Assembly: GCA_001804865.1 (NCBI GenBank)
Contig: MHBK01000032.1
Location: 47,066-111,065, forward strand
Direction of reading: 5' to 3'
Origin: Lentisphaerae bacterium GWF2_57_35
GTDB lineage: Bacteria; Verrucomicrobiota; Kiritimatiellia; CAIQIC01; GWF2-57-35
Length of the DNA: 64,000 bases
The translations under genes and the position numbers were made by a program. Shown here piece after piece: positions 51,626-61,800 of the stretch. Within the stretch, counting starts at the first letter, position 1. Every line of letters begins with the position of its first letter. The notes under the pieces were generated by a model. The model worked only from the letters and a program-made list of their open reading frames with translations. It made no database searches and had not been told where the DNA came from.

Positions 51626-53442
51626 GACGTGGCCTCCACGACGAGGCTATTCATGATGTAGGAGCGCCGTTCCTGGGTATTTTTGCCCATATAGAAATCG
51701 AGCAGCAAGGGGATGTGATGCTGATTTTCCACGCACACCGGGGTCAACCGCATGTCGTCGTTAATGAAATTCTTGAATTCGTGAGGCGAAATTTCGCCCA
51801 AGCCTTTGAACCGGGTGACTTCGCACCCTCGTGCAAGTTCCTTCATGGCGCTGTCGCGCTCGGCTTCGGAATAGCAATAGGTCGTCTTTTTGGTGTTCCG
51901 CACGCGGAAGAGCGGGGTTTCCAGGATGTGCACATGGTTTTCGTTCACCAGGGGCTCAAAAAAGCGAAGAAAGAAGGTCAGCAGCAAATTGCGAATGTGC
52001 AGGCCGTCGACATCCGCGTCGGTGGCCAGGATGACCTTGTTGTAACGCAGACGTTCGATGGACTCTTCGATGTTAAGGCTGCGCATCAAGTTGTAGAGTT
52101 CTTCGTTTTTGTAAATCGCGTCGCGATGGAGATCGCAGACATTCAACGGCTTGCCGCGAAGCGTGAAAATGGCCTGGGTGTTTACGTTCCGGCAACTGAC
52201 GATGGAGCCGGCGGCGGAGAGTCCCTCGGTGATGAAGATCATCGACTCTTCGCCTTTTTGGCGCTTGCGGTCGTAATGCTTTTTGCAGTCCTTTAACTGC
52301 GGCACCCGGATCGTCGTCGCGCGGGAACGTTCGCGGGCCAGTTTCTTGACGGATTGAAGCTCGCGGCGGAGCTTGACGGTTTCTTCGATTTTGAGCAGCG
52401 CTTTTTCGGCCGCCTGGGGATTCCGGTGCAGGAGGTCGGCGACGACTTCCTTGACCTGCGCCACGAGATCGCCGCGCAGTTCCGTGTTGCCCAGTTTGTT
52501 CTTGGTCTGCGATTCGAAGACCGGCTCTTTCAGGCGTATGGCAATGGCCCCGACCAAACTTTCCCGAACGTCGTCGCCTTCGTATTTCTGCTTGGCGAAT
52601 TCGTTGAAGGCCTTGAGCAAGCCTTCCCGGAAAGCGCTCAGATGCGTGCCGCCGTCGCTGGTGAACTGGCCGTTGACGAAGGAGAAGAAGGTCTCGTTGA
52701 AGCGCTGGGTGTGCGTGAAGGCGATTTCGAGCGTCTTGGATTGATGATGAAGCGGTTCGTACAAGGCTTCGTTGTCCACATCCTCGCGCACGAGATCGAG
52801 CAATCCGCCTTCGGACATGTATTCCTCGCCGTTATAGACGATTTTCAAGCCGGCGTTCAGGCACGTGTAAAGGTGTACCCGTTGCGTGACGTGTTCCTGC
52901 CGGAAATCGACCGGGCCGAAAATTTCGGTGTCCGGTTCGAATTCGATCCAGGTGCCGTCCTTTTCCTCCGAGGCTTTCCCCTGCAGTTCTTTGATAAGTT
53001 CTCCGCGCTCGAATATCGCTCCGGCATATTTGCCTTCGCGATAGCTTTTCACGGTGAACTGCTTCGAGAGGGCGTTGACGGCTTTGGTGCCCACGCCGTT
53101 CAAGCCGACGCTGAATTGGAAGACCTCGTCGTTGTATTTCGCGCCCGTGTTGATGCGCGAAACGCACTCGACGACCTTGCCGAGCGGAATGCCGCGGCCG
53201 TAGTCGCGGACCGTGACCTTGGGGCCTTCGATGTTTACCATGACCCGCTTGCCATGCCCCATGATGAATTCGTCGATCGCGTTGTCGATGACTTCCTTCA
53301 ATAGGACATAGATGCCGTCATCGTAGTTGGAGCCGTCGCCGACGCGCCCGATATACATGCCGGTACGTTTGCGGATGTGCTCCAGCGACGAGAGCGTTTT
53401 GATTTTGCTCTCGTCGTAAACAGGCTGTTTGGAGACGGTCAT
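51622..53442 (-). CDS. parE: DNA topoisomerase IV subunit B / ParE-type
   Basis: 606 residues. The GHKL ATPase domain shows KEVIDNAIDEF, VRDYGRGIPLG and VGLNGVGTKAVNALS. The Toprim domain shows FITEGLSAAGS, where many relatives have EGDSA, then RGKPLNV and ATDADVDGLHIRN. The C-terminal part has FKGLGEISPHEF. It supplies ATP-driven strand passage. The EGLSA variant keeps the catalytic Glu. It lies two bases after tex and overlaps parC by four, so tex-parE-parC is one transcript. Confidence 0.93.
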   Translation of the reverse strand: MTVSKQPVYDESKIKTLSSLEHIRKRTGMYIGRVGDGSNYDDGIYVLLKEVIDNAIDEFIMGHGKRVMVNIEGPKVTVRDYGRGIPLGKVVECVSRINTGAKYNDEVFQFSVGLNGVGTKAVNALSKQFTVKSYREGKYAGAIFERGELIKELQGKASEEKDGTWIEFEPDTEIFGPVDFRQEHVTQRVHLYTCLNAGLKIVYNGEEYMSEGGLLDLVREDVDNEALYEPLHHQSKTLEIAFTHTQRFNETFFSFVNGQFTSDGGTHLSAFREGLLKAFNEFAKQKYEGDDVRESLVGAIAIRLKEPVFESQTKNKLGNTELRGDLVAQVKEVVADLLHRNPQAAEKALLKIEETVKLRRELQSVKKLARERSRATTIRVPQLKDCKKHYDRKRQKGEESMIFITEGLSAAGSIVSCRNVNTQAIFTLRGKPLNVCDLHRDAIYKNEELYNLMRSLNIEESIERLRYNKVILATDADVDGLHIRNLLLTFFLRFFEPLVNENHVHILETPLFRVRNTKKTTYCYSEAERDSAMKELARGCEVTRFKGLGEISPHEFKNFINDDMRLTPVCVENQHHIPLLLDFYMGKNTQERRSYIMNSLVVEATS

Positions 53443-53444
53443 GA

Positions 53445-55739
53445 TTACAGTCCGGCAAATGGGTTGGCGCTAAAGCCCTGCCGCGGAGGCCGGGGCTTGC
53501 CGCCGTTGTTGTCGCGTCGATCCCGGGGGGCGGCGCTGCCGCTCATCCCGGTCTTGGGCGCTCCGGCCTTGCCGGAACGGGCCGAAAGGGCCACGCGTTT
53601 GCGGGCCATATCGACATCCAGCACGCGCACCTTGATGCGTACGCCGGCTTGCACGACTTCGGAGGGATCGCTGACGAAATTGTCCGACAGCTCCGAAATG
53701 TGCACCAGGCCGTCCTGATGGACGCCGATATCGACAAACGCGCCGAAGGCCGTGACGTTGGTCACGATGCCTTCCAGCTCCATGCCGATCTTGAGGTCCG
53801 ACAACTCGCGTACATCTTCACGGAACTTGGGCGGCTCGAAGGTGGCGCGCGGATCGCGTCCGGGTTTTTTCAACTCGGCAACGATGTCTTTCAGGGTCGG
53901 TTCGCCGACGTCGGCGTTGATATATTTGCGGATGTCGATCTTGTCGGCCAAGGCGACGTTGCCGACCAGCTCCTCGACTTTCACGTTCAGATCCTTCGCC
54001 ATGCGCTCGACGAGTTCGTAACGCTCGGGATGGACCGCCGAGGCATCGAGCGGATGGGCGCCGTTGCGGATGCGCAAAAAGCCGGCGGCCTGCTCAAAGG
54101 CCCGGGGGCCCAAGCCGCTGACTTTTTCCAGCTCCTTGCGGCTTTTGAAGATTCCGTTTTTGTCGCGGTGGCCTGTGATTTTCTTCGCAAGCCCCGAATT
54201 GATGCCGGCCACGCGGGCCAACAAGAATGCGCTGGCGGTATTCAACTCCACGCCGACATGATTCACGCAACTGACGACCACTTCTTCGAGTTTGTCTTGA
54301 AGCAGCGGCTGATAAACGTCGTGCTGATATTGGCCGACGCCGATCGATTTGGGATCGGTCTTGACCAACTCGGCCAAGGGGTCCTGGAGGCGGCGTCCTA
54401 TCGAGATCGCGCCGCGCACGGTCAGGTCCAAATCGGGAAATTCCTCGCGTGCGACTTCCGAAGCGCTATAGACGCTGGCGCCGGCTTCGCTGACGGAAAT
54501 GACGACCATGTTCTTTACGCCCGCCTTGGTCAGCGTTTCGCGGACGAACGCCTCGGTCTCGCGCCCGCCCGTACCATTGCCGATGGCAACGGCGTACGGT
54601 TTGTGCTTGGCGATAAATTTTACCAGATCGATGCGAGCTTCGGTTTCCTTGTGTTCGCCCTGGCTGGGGAAAATCACCATGTAATCCAGGAACTTGCCGG
54701 TCGCATCGACGGCTACGCATTTGCAGCCGGTGCGCAAACCGGGGTCGATGCCGATCACCGGCTTGGCGCCGAGAGGGGAGGCCAGCAAAAGATTCCGGAG
54801 ATTCTGGGCAAAAATTTCAACGGCAGCCCGGTCGGCCTTCATCTTCATCTCGACGGCTACATCCAGTTCGACGCTGGGGGCAATCAAGCGCTTGTAACCT
54901 TCTTCAATGGCTTCGGAAAGCTGTCCGGCGAACGGGGAACGTTCCTGCACCTTCATCAATTCGCGCATGCGTTTAATCAGAGGCTCCGAGTTGACGTCGA
55001 GGCGTTGGCGCAACACGCCTTCGTTTTCGCCGCGGCGGATGGCCAGGTAGCGATGAGAGGGGATGTTGGCGACCTTTTCGCTGAACTCGTAATATTGCTC
55101 GAACTTGGTCGGTTCGGTTGTCTTTTCTTTGACGGCCTCGGAGACCACCACGCCTTCCGTGGCGAAGTTCTGGCGGACCATGGCGCGGATGTCGGCATTT
55201 TCGGAAACGATTTCCGCGATGATGTCCCGCGCCCCGGCGAGTGCTTCGACGGCGGTGGGAACCTTGTTCTCCTCGTTGATAAACGGCGTGGCCGCTTCTT
55301 CGACGTTGCCGGCGAGTTCCTGTTGCAGGATCAAATTGGCCAATGGCTCCAAGCCCCGCTCGCGGGCGATCATGGCCCGGGTGCGGCGTTTGGGCTTGTA
55401 GGGGAGGTATAAGTCTTCGAGAACGGTCTTGGTCGTGCAGCCCAAGATTTTGGACTTCAGTTCGTCGGTGAGTTTACCTTGTTCCTCAATGGACTTCAGG
55501 ATGGTCGACCGGCGGTCTTCCAACTCCCGGTAATAGGTCAGGCGTTCTTGGATTTTACCGATCTGAACTTCGTCCAGATTTCCGGTAACTTCCTTGCGGT
55601 AACGCGCAATGAACGGAATGGTGTTCCCTTCGGTCAACAGATGCGCCACGGCCATGATTTGGCGCGGCGCAATCTTGAGTTCTTCGGTTAAAAGGGACAA
55701 CGATTCGAGCGATTCAGTTTCCTTCAATTCAGCAACCAT
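53445..55739 (-). CDS. tex: Tex-type RNA-binding transcription accessory protein
   Basis: 764 residues, standard for Tex. Order: N-terminal helical domain (PRQIMAVAHLLTEGNTIPFI; ARYRKEVTG), YqgF-like nuclease fold (VIGIDPGLRTGCKCVAVD), helix-hairpin-helix repeats (VSGLGPRAFEQAAGFLRIR), and an S1 domain near residues 640-715 (GMELEGIVTNVTAFGAFVDI). A Gly/Arg-rich tail ends the protein. It binds nucleic acid and influences transcription and stress tolerance. GGAG lies five bases before the ATG. It is the first gene of the tex-parE-parC operon. Confidence 0.95.
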   Translation of the reverse strand: MVAELKETESLESLSLLTEELKIAPRQIMAVAHLLTEGNTIPFIARYRKEVTGNLDEVQIGKIQERLTYYRELEDRRSTILKSIEEQGKLTDELKSKILGCTTKTVLEDLYLPYKPKRRTRAMIARERGLEPLANLILQQELAGNVEEAATPFINEENKVPTAVEALAGARDIIAEIVSENADIRAMVRQNFATEGVVVSEAVKEKTTEPTKFEQYYEFSEKVANIPSHRYLAIRRGENEGVLRQRLDVNSEPLIKRMRELMKVQERSPFAGQLSEAIEEGYKRLIAPSVELDVAVEMKMKADRAAVEIFAQNLRNLLLASPLGAKPVIGIDPGLRTGCKCVAVDATGKFLDYMVIFPSQGEHKETEARIDLVKFIAKHKPYAVAIGNGTGGRETEAFVRETLTKAGVKNMVVISVSEAGASVYSASEVAREEFPDLDLTVRGAISIGRRLQDPLAELVKTDPKSIGVGQYQHDVYQPLLQDKLEEVVVSCVNHVGVELNTASAFLLARVAGINSGLAKKITGHRDKNGIFKSRKELEKVSGLGPRAFEQAAGFLRIRNGAHPLDASAVHPERYELVERMAKDLNVKVEELVGNVALADKIDIRKYINADVGEPTLKDIVAELKKPGRDPRATFEPPKFREDVRELSDLKIGMELEGIVTNVTAFGAFVDIGVHQDGLVHISELSDNFVSDPSEVVQAGVRIKVRVLDVDMARKRVALSARSGKAGAPKTGMSGSAAPRDRRDNNGGKPRPPRQGFSANPFAGL

Positions 55740-55922
55740 ATTTACTCCTCAGAACAATACATGAGGCGTGAATTGTGATCAAATCGAGCGAACAGAAAAG
55801 AAAAAAATCGTCTTCAAACGATATTTATCGATTGCCTGAAGCTTAACGACGCCGTTCATGGCGCGACGGTCAATTGGGTGCATCTTGACACGCCCCCGCG
55901 CATATGAATAGGAATCCACGTC

Positions 55923-55956
55923 CTTACGGACGCGGCTACGTAGCCGCGTCCGTAAG
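55923..55956. repeat. Perfect 34 bp palindrome without loop
   Basis: Arms CTTACGGACGCGGCTAC and GTAGCCGCGTCCGTAAG meet with no spacer. The last bases (CCGTAAG) join directly to the Tn5-end-like sequence that follows. It lies in the 791-base gene-free region upstream of the secreted protein at 56531. Confidence 0.9.
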
Positions 55957-55957
55957 C

Positions 55958-55976
55958 CTGTCTTTTATACACAGAT
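55958..55976 (+). repeat. Tn5-end-like sequence, copy 2
   Basis: CTGTCTTTTATACACAGAT, in the same orientation as copy 1 at 49024 and identical in the first 16 bases. A related ATCTGTAA follows in both copies about 20-35 bases later, so the similarity extends beyond the 19 bases. Confidence 0.6.
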
Positions 55977-56058
55977 TTCATTTGAGGATGATCTGTAACC
56001 ACTCCTATTCAAGGAACAGCGTAGCCATGTCAATGAAAGGATCACGCCAAATATTCTT

Positions 56059-56144
56059 TTATCCGTGGGACGCTTTGCCATCCGTGGGGCAACTCTTTCA
56101 GGAGAAGAAGGAGCCCCACGGATGGCAAAGCGTCCCACGGATAA
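56059..56144. repeat. Perfect 32 bp inverted repeat with 22-base loop
   Basis: Arms 56059-56090 and 56113-56144 are exact reverse complements. Each arm itself holds ATCCGTGGGAC and ATCCGTGGGGC as a near-direct repeat. No T run follows, so it is unlikely to be a simple terminator. Confidence 0.93.
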
Positions 56145-56190
56145 GGAATTATGACTCAGGCTTTGATTCATTGGGAGTTTGTTAAAGGAC

Positions 56191-56232
56191 CGCAGCCATT
56201 CCTGGCTGCGATGGCGGGCAAGTAGGCCCGCC
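56191..56232. repeat. Two adjacent hairpins
   Basis: CGCAGCCA - TTCC - TGGCTGCG (56191-56210) is followed by GGCGGGC - AAGTAG - GCCCGCC (56213-56232). Both have perfect arms. They belong to the structured repeat-rich gap between tex and the secreted-protein gene. Confidence 0.78.
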
Positions 56233-56280
56233 CACCCATGAAGAGCCTCTCGTCAATGCAAATCTTCTCCTATTTTCCTC

Positions 56281-56310
56281 ATAATCATAATCTTAATCGT
56301 AATCTTAATC
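56281..56310. repeat. Five tandem NTAATC hexamers
   Basis: ATAATC ATAATC TTAATC and GTAATC TTAATC run without interruption. Such short low-complexity arrays may vary in copy number. It lies about 220 bases upstream of the start at 56531. Confidence 0.8.
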
Positions 56311-56342
56311 TCTTTCTGAATAAGAAAATGAAGATTATGAGT

Positions 56343-56420
56343 AGGAATCAGAACGGCATCCTACCGAAATCGACTCTGATGAGCCGTTCGATGCGTCTTG
56401 AGTCATAATTACAATTGCTG
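56343..56420 (+). repeat. Dispersed ~80 bp repeat, copy 2
   Basis: Homologous to 35626-35707 along its length, including GTTCGATGCGTCTTGA. Its end TCATAATTACAATTGCTG matches exactly the reverse complement at 63753-63773. It lies about 110 bases upstream of the secreted protein gene at 56531 and could carry a promoter. Confidence 0.75.
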
Positions 56421-56530
56421 CGATCAATTGGCCCCGGCGGTTTTTCATGGTTTAACGCTGGTGCATGGGCCTGGTAGCTTCTATAAGTAGTTTGCCGATG
56501 CTGGGATTGATGGTTAAGGAGGAGACGGAT

Positions 56531-58807
56531 ATGAAGCGAACCCTGTCGATCGCTCTTTTGCAATGTGGGTTGATCGTTTTTGCTTGTTCCTCGTTCGCTG
56601 TTACCGATCTTTTCAAAGCCGATTTCGAGAATTGCCCGTCTGTGCCCGGCGTTCCCATGGCCCGTGTGGGCTCTTTTTCGTCCACCACATCCGGGACCAA
56701 TTTTACCGTGGTCAGTTCGGGCGGTGGGTTTTCCAATGTGTGCATGCGGTTGGCGGCGCCTGGAGACTTTGTCGGGCAGACCTGGAACTATACCCATCAG
56801 CCCCGCACCGGCTCGTTGACGGTTCAATGGGATATGAACATCGTCTCGTATCCGACCAGCTCTCCGTCCTTTGTTGCGTTTTTCATCTATTTCGAAACCG
56901 TGACCAATTATATGTTCCCGCCGGCTGCCAGCCTATACTTTCGCACGAACGGCATCCTTTCGGTGGAAAACGTCATTTCCAGCGTGCCTTATCAGGAAAA
57001 TGTCATTCATCGGTACCGCTATGAGCACGATTTGTTCACGGGCGAGCTGTCGTTATGGATGGACGGACAAAAAGTGGCTCGCTCCGATTCGCCGTTTCGG
57101 ACCCAGTATGCGTATGCCAGGATCATCCTGATGACGCATTCCAGTTATAGGGGGACCGTCTGGGTGGATAATGTTCAAGCGTCTTATACGCAGCCTTGGA
57201 TACCTTCCTTGTGGGCCAGCTTCGACTTGAACGCCAATGGGCCGTTCGCTGCTGGAGAATTGCTGGGGTATCCGGTTCATGATTGGGCGACCGAGGTGCA
57301 GGTCGATGGATACGCTTTCGTTACCAATCCTACGAGCCTGCCCTACGACAAAGCTCTTTGTGTGGCCGCGACCAACTTCGTCCTGAATTTGATGCCCAAC
57401 CGGGCGTTCGAGGATGGGGAATATCTGTTTCAATGCGGCTTGAAGCGCCTGACCACCAATTCGACGGTGTCGTTCGTTTTGGAGCAGGGCGAACAGCCGG
57501 TTGTGGCCGTCCACTACGCAGGCACAAATCTTTTCGCCTACAGCAATGCAACGCTTCATGCCGTTCAACTGGCCAGGGCCGGCAGCTCGTATGAGTACGA
57601 TGTGACCCTTCAGGTCGATACGCGCCGGTCCCTTTACGACATGAAAGTCGACGGAGTGTCCGTCTTCAGCAACTGGCCCGTCTGCCAAACCGGAATTCCC
57701 ACAGGCGTTAAAATTCGCATCGCCGATCCGACCGCCTCGACCAACTATCTGGACGATATCGGCCTGGCCATGCGAGGGCGAGGGGGAGTGTATGTTTTGA
57801 AGACGACGATCGACGAATGCAGCATGCTGCTCTTCGATCCCGCCGCCCGGCAGTTGGAGCGAACCAGCGTGATCGCGACGGGAATGCCGTCCGGCGTTTA
57901 TCTGACGGACATCGCTTTTGGCGCTCAAGGTTACTTGTACGGGACAGACGTCGATGGTCCGGCGATTCGCGTTTATGATCCGCGGACCTGGACTCAGGTC
58001 GGTTCCTGCTCCTCGCCGATGGATGCCCCCAACCGCATCGTTTGCTTTCGCGACGGACAAATGGCGGTGCTGGACGGCTATAGCATTTTCTGTTTTACCG
58101 GCGGTCCCAGCCCCAGCTACAAGAGCACGTTGGTGGAGACCGTCAGCAACGGCGCCAACCGCCTCTGTGCCAGTTACGACGAGAAAACATTGTTCGTCGG
58201 CACGGCCCATCAGGTCTTTAAATATGGCGCTCAAGACGGCGCGTATCTTGGCGAACTGGCCTCCGTAAGCGGATTGCCCGGTTTGCAGATCAGCGACATG
58301 GCGACGGCGCCGGACGGGCGGCTGTATATCCTCGATGGTCCTCGCACCAACTTGCTGTACTTCGATGGGGTTAACGACGCCTATGAAGGAACCATTCAAG
58401 GAGTCAGCTCGCTGCAACGTCCTTCGATTTTGGGCGTCATGAACAATGGCAATCTCCTGGTCGGAGATCTGGCCGATTCCAAGCTGCACGAATTCGACGC
58501 GTTCACGGGCGAAACTCTTGGCTCATACGATTCGAGCCCTTACTCCCTGGCCGGCGCTTACGCCATTCTGGAGCCGCCGCCTTTGCAGATCGTGCGCTTT
58601 CAGAATGCCGCCTATACGAATTTCACTATCGAGGTGGACGGAGACCCCGGGCGTTTTTACAGCCTCGGACAATCTTCGAATCTTCTGGAAAAATGGACCT
58701 ATCTATCGCCGGATATCCTGGCCACCAACGGCCGTCCGGTGTTTTCCTATACTAACGATCGTCCTTCCGAATTCCGCTGTCTGAGCGTTTTTGAAAGCGG
58801 CCTGTAA
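56531..58807 (+). CDS. Large secreted protein with concanavalin-like and propeller-like parts
   Basis: 758 residues, function unknown. The ATG at 56531 follows AAGGAGG; the longer frame has no ribosome site. The signal peptide ends near residue 25 (CSSFAVTD). Residues ~25-230 look like a LamG/concanavalin-type beta-sandwich (FKADFENCP; WTVDNVQ-like TVWVDNVQASY). Around 240-430 is another beta-rich domain, and residues ~440-690 have repeated strands with YLYGTDVDG, MAVLDGYSIF, LYILDG and LLVGDLADSKLHEFD, as in NHL-type propellers. The last ~60 residues (FTIEVDGDPGRFYSLGQSSNL) resemble the C-terminal domain found in many secreted PVC proteins. Probably surface-exposed or exported. Confidence 0.8.
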   Translation: MKRTLSIALLQCGLIVFACSSFAVTDLFKADFENCPSVPGVPMARVGSFSSTTSGTNFTVVSSGGGFSNVCMRLAAPGDFVGQTWNYTHQPRTGSLTVQWDMNIVSYPTSSPSFVAFFIYFETVTNYMFPPAASLYFRTNGILSVENVISSVPYQENVIHRYRYEHDLFTGELSLWMDGQKVARSDSPFRTQYAYARIILMTHSSYRGTVWVDNVQASYTQPWIPSLWASFDLNANGPFAAGELLGYPVHDWATEVQVDGYAFVTNPTSLPYDKALCVAATNFVLNLMPNRAFEDGEYLFQCGLKRLTTNSTVSFVLEQGEQPVVAVHYAGTNLFAYSNATLHAVQLARAGSSYEYDVTLQVDTRRSLYDMKVDGVSVFSNWPVCQTGIPTGVKIRIADPTASTNYLDDIGLAMRGRGGVYVLKTTIDECSMLLFDPAARQLERTSVIATGMPSGVYLTDIAFGAQGYLYGTDVDGPAIRVYDPRTWTQVGSCSSPMDAPNRIVCFRDGQMAVLDGYSIFCFTGGPSPSYKSTLVETVSNGANRLCASYDEKTLFVGTAHQVFKYGAQDGAYLGELASVSGLPGLQISDMATAPDGRLYILDGPRTNLLYFDGVNDAYEGTIQGVSSLQRPSILGVMNNGNLLVGDLADSKLHEFDAFTGETLGSYDSSPYSLAGAYAILEPPPLQIVRFQNAAYTNFTIEVDGDPGRFYSLGQSSNLLEKWTYLSPDILATNGRPVFSYTNDRPSEFRCLSVFESGL

Positions 58808-58854
58808 TGGCCCCCTAACCGGTCCATTTGGCGATATTTTTCGCAGCAAACGGA

Positions 58855-61800
58855 TCAGGGCAGCAACACGCGATAGACGCTGATTCCGTTGGTTATGGGC
58901 GTCGTGTCCAGAAAGGATTCTCTTCCCCAGGGGAATTCGTTCAATTCATACATCACGTAGGGCCAGACATCGGTCCAGGCGCCGGCGCCAAGATCGGCGG
59001 ATCGTTGCAGGCGGTAGCCTTTGCCAAAAGCCGTGTCCCATTGCAGCAGGACGCCGTGGGCGGTGGGTAATGCTGAATGTACTTGGAAAACGGAGGAGAC
59101 GGATCGGGGGTCGGTTCCTGCTTTCCATTCGTCGCTGTCGGTCATGTCGTCGCCGTCGGTGTCCGAACGGGAGGGGTTGGACCCCATCTGATACGCCTCG
59201 AATCCATCGCTGAGTCCGTCCTGATCCAGGTCCGTCTCCGAGTTTGCAAATTCGTAGACGCCCATGTCGCAGGCCCGAATGCCATTGTTGTTGCCGTCCA
59301 TGGGCCTGGGCAGTCGATCCAGATCGTGATCGACCGGAACGTCGGTTCCGGAGTCGATGCAGGGCGAGTCGGCCTGCAAATGGTAATCGCCCTGTTCGCG
59401 ACTCACGAACAGCGGATTGTTTACAATGCAGGCCTCGCTGATGGAAGGGGTCGGGACGGTGCAGCAGTAGCGAAGCAGGTTGTTGGTTCTCAGAAGCAGG
59501 TATTGCGACGATTCGATCGAGGTGTTGTGATAAACGATCGTATTAAGAATGACGGCATTTCCTTCGCAACACAAACCGAAGACCGAAGTGCGGTTGTCGA
59601 CCACCGTGCAATGCCGGACGACGCCATTGCTGACGCTGAGAGCCATGGGAGCCGAGTTTCCGGCGATCAGGCAGTTATCCAGTCTCCCTCCGTTTTCGCA
59701 GCGTACAATTTCATTGCTGCTGTAGTTGGGTGTTTCGTTGCTGCTGATTATGCAATCGGATGCAATGCTGTTTTCTCCGCAATATAATCCGATGCCTTTT
59801 CCCCAATAGCTTCTGTTGTTAAAAATACGGCAATTTTGGGCGGAGCCTCCCTTGTCGCAGACAATGCCGACAGATCCAGCGTAGGAGGAATTGTCAAAGA
59901 CGCTGCACCCTTCAGCCCTCCCGCCTTCAACGCAATAGATCGGCGCTATATGGGCTTCGCCATATCCGCTGCACCAAGCCTCGCTTACGGAGACATTGCG
60001 CAGCAGGCCTCCGCGGCAATAAACGCCGCCCAAAAAACTGTATTCCCAGTTCCTGCCTTCGCCTCGCACCTGCAATCCCTCTACGACGGCATCCGGGTGA
60101 TCGATGACAAGGCCGCCTCCAATTAAAATAACGTTGGTTGAGCCGTTGACGCTTCTCACCTGCATGCCATGGCGGATGACAACCCCCTCGGCAGAGGTTG
60201 AATAGGCGCCATCGGCCATCAGCACCGTGGTTCCATTTCCCGATACCGCGACGGCTGCGGTCAGCGAGGTCGCCGCAGTTTGCCAATTCGTGTAGGGAGA
60301 GATATTCATGCCGGATAGGCTGACATAAACGGTTGGATAGCTGGCGATGACGGTCCCCCTGCATTCATTGGTTTCACCCGCGGCATTGCTAACCTGAAGC
60401 CGTACCGCAAACAGACCCGAATCGTTGTAATGGAAGGTTGCCTGGGCGCCCGCGGCATCGACTTGGCCATCTCCATCCAGATCCCATTCCAACAGCACGC
60501 CCTCTTGTGATACGCCGAAAACGGCAGCTGAAAAGGCGCACATGAAGGGTGGGGGGGCGCTATGAGGAGTGAAGGTAAAGCTGCAATCGAGAGATCCATA
60601 CTCGTACGCGCCCATGTCCACGCGATGGTTGAAGCATCGTAAGCTTCTGGTCAAGTCGAGCGTTTGGAGGATAGCCGTCAGATTGGTTCCGGCATCGACG
60701 CAAGGCGATGAGGCCGGCAGCCTGTAGTTGCCGTTGCCGGCATCCACGAACTGTGGATCGACCGCGAGGCAATGGTTAGAGGCATTGCTTTGAGGGAAGC
60801 AGGCATTTCTAAATCGCGCAAAGGGGTGGGCCGTAACTTGTGGATCGATAATCGAGTTCTCTACCAAGGCGGAGCTGTAGCAAAACAGGCCGGCACAGTA
60901 TCCCGATTCGTTGCCGGCAATGGTGCAATTTTGGATGTACCCGACGCTGGCGCAGTAAACGCCGGCGCCCAGGCAGGAGCCGTCCCAACCGCCGCAGCGA
61001 TTTCCAGCGATCAGGCAGTTTCTGATGGTCCCGCCTTCGGAGTCGATCATCACGCCGGCTCCTATTCCGGGCTGAATGGGAAAGGGTCTGCCTTGCCACG
61101 AAGAGGTTTGCCGGCCGCCGGTAATGGTGAAGCCGTCCAGCACGGCCTCGGGATGATTGATCCGGACGCAACGATCGTTGGCTTGTGCCGCATCGAGAAT
61201 CGCCTGGGTCTCGCCGCGAACGCTGATGATCTTCACCCCGGTCGTGATGGCCAGCGTCGCCTGCAAATAATAGTGGGACGATCGCACCCATACGTGACTG
61301 CCTCTGATCCCTGCAGAGATGGCGGGTTGGGGGGTAACGGCCGCTTTCTCCCATGTATCGTAGGGATAGACGGCAGCCCCACATGAAGAGACATACAGGT
61401 TGGACGGAGCGACGCGTAGGTTCCGAGGGAATATCCACGAGGCGGCGCGTCCATCGCTGTTGCTGGTCCAGAGCGACAATCGATAGGAGCCGGGGGTGTA
61501 ACGATTGCTGACAGTGCATAATCCCCATCCGCTTTGATCCATGTTCGTGTCGCCATCGAGGTCCCATGCAAACCAGGTGTTCGAAATGGCCGCGCCCGCC
61601 AAGGCGCCTCGCAGCACGACCCATTCGGAGGTGAACGCTTCCTCCGTGCTGGGCGAAAAACAACCCATGAATTGAGTTTCGATCCCCAGCTCGCAGGCGC
61701 CCATGTCCACCTGGGATCCTTCCACACGTTCCTCACCCAATAAATCGCGACGGTCCGTCGATCCGGGGACGTTTGTTCCGGCGTTCACACAGGGCGAACT

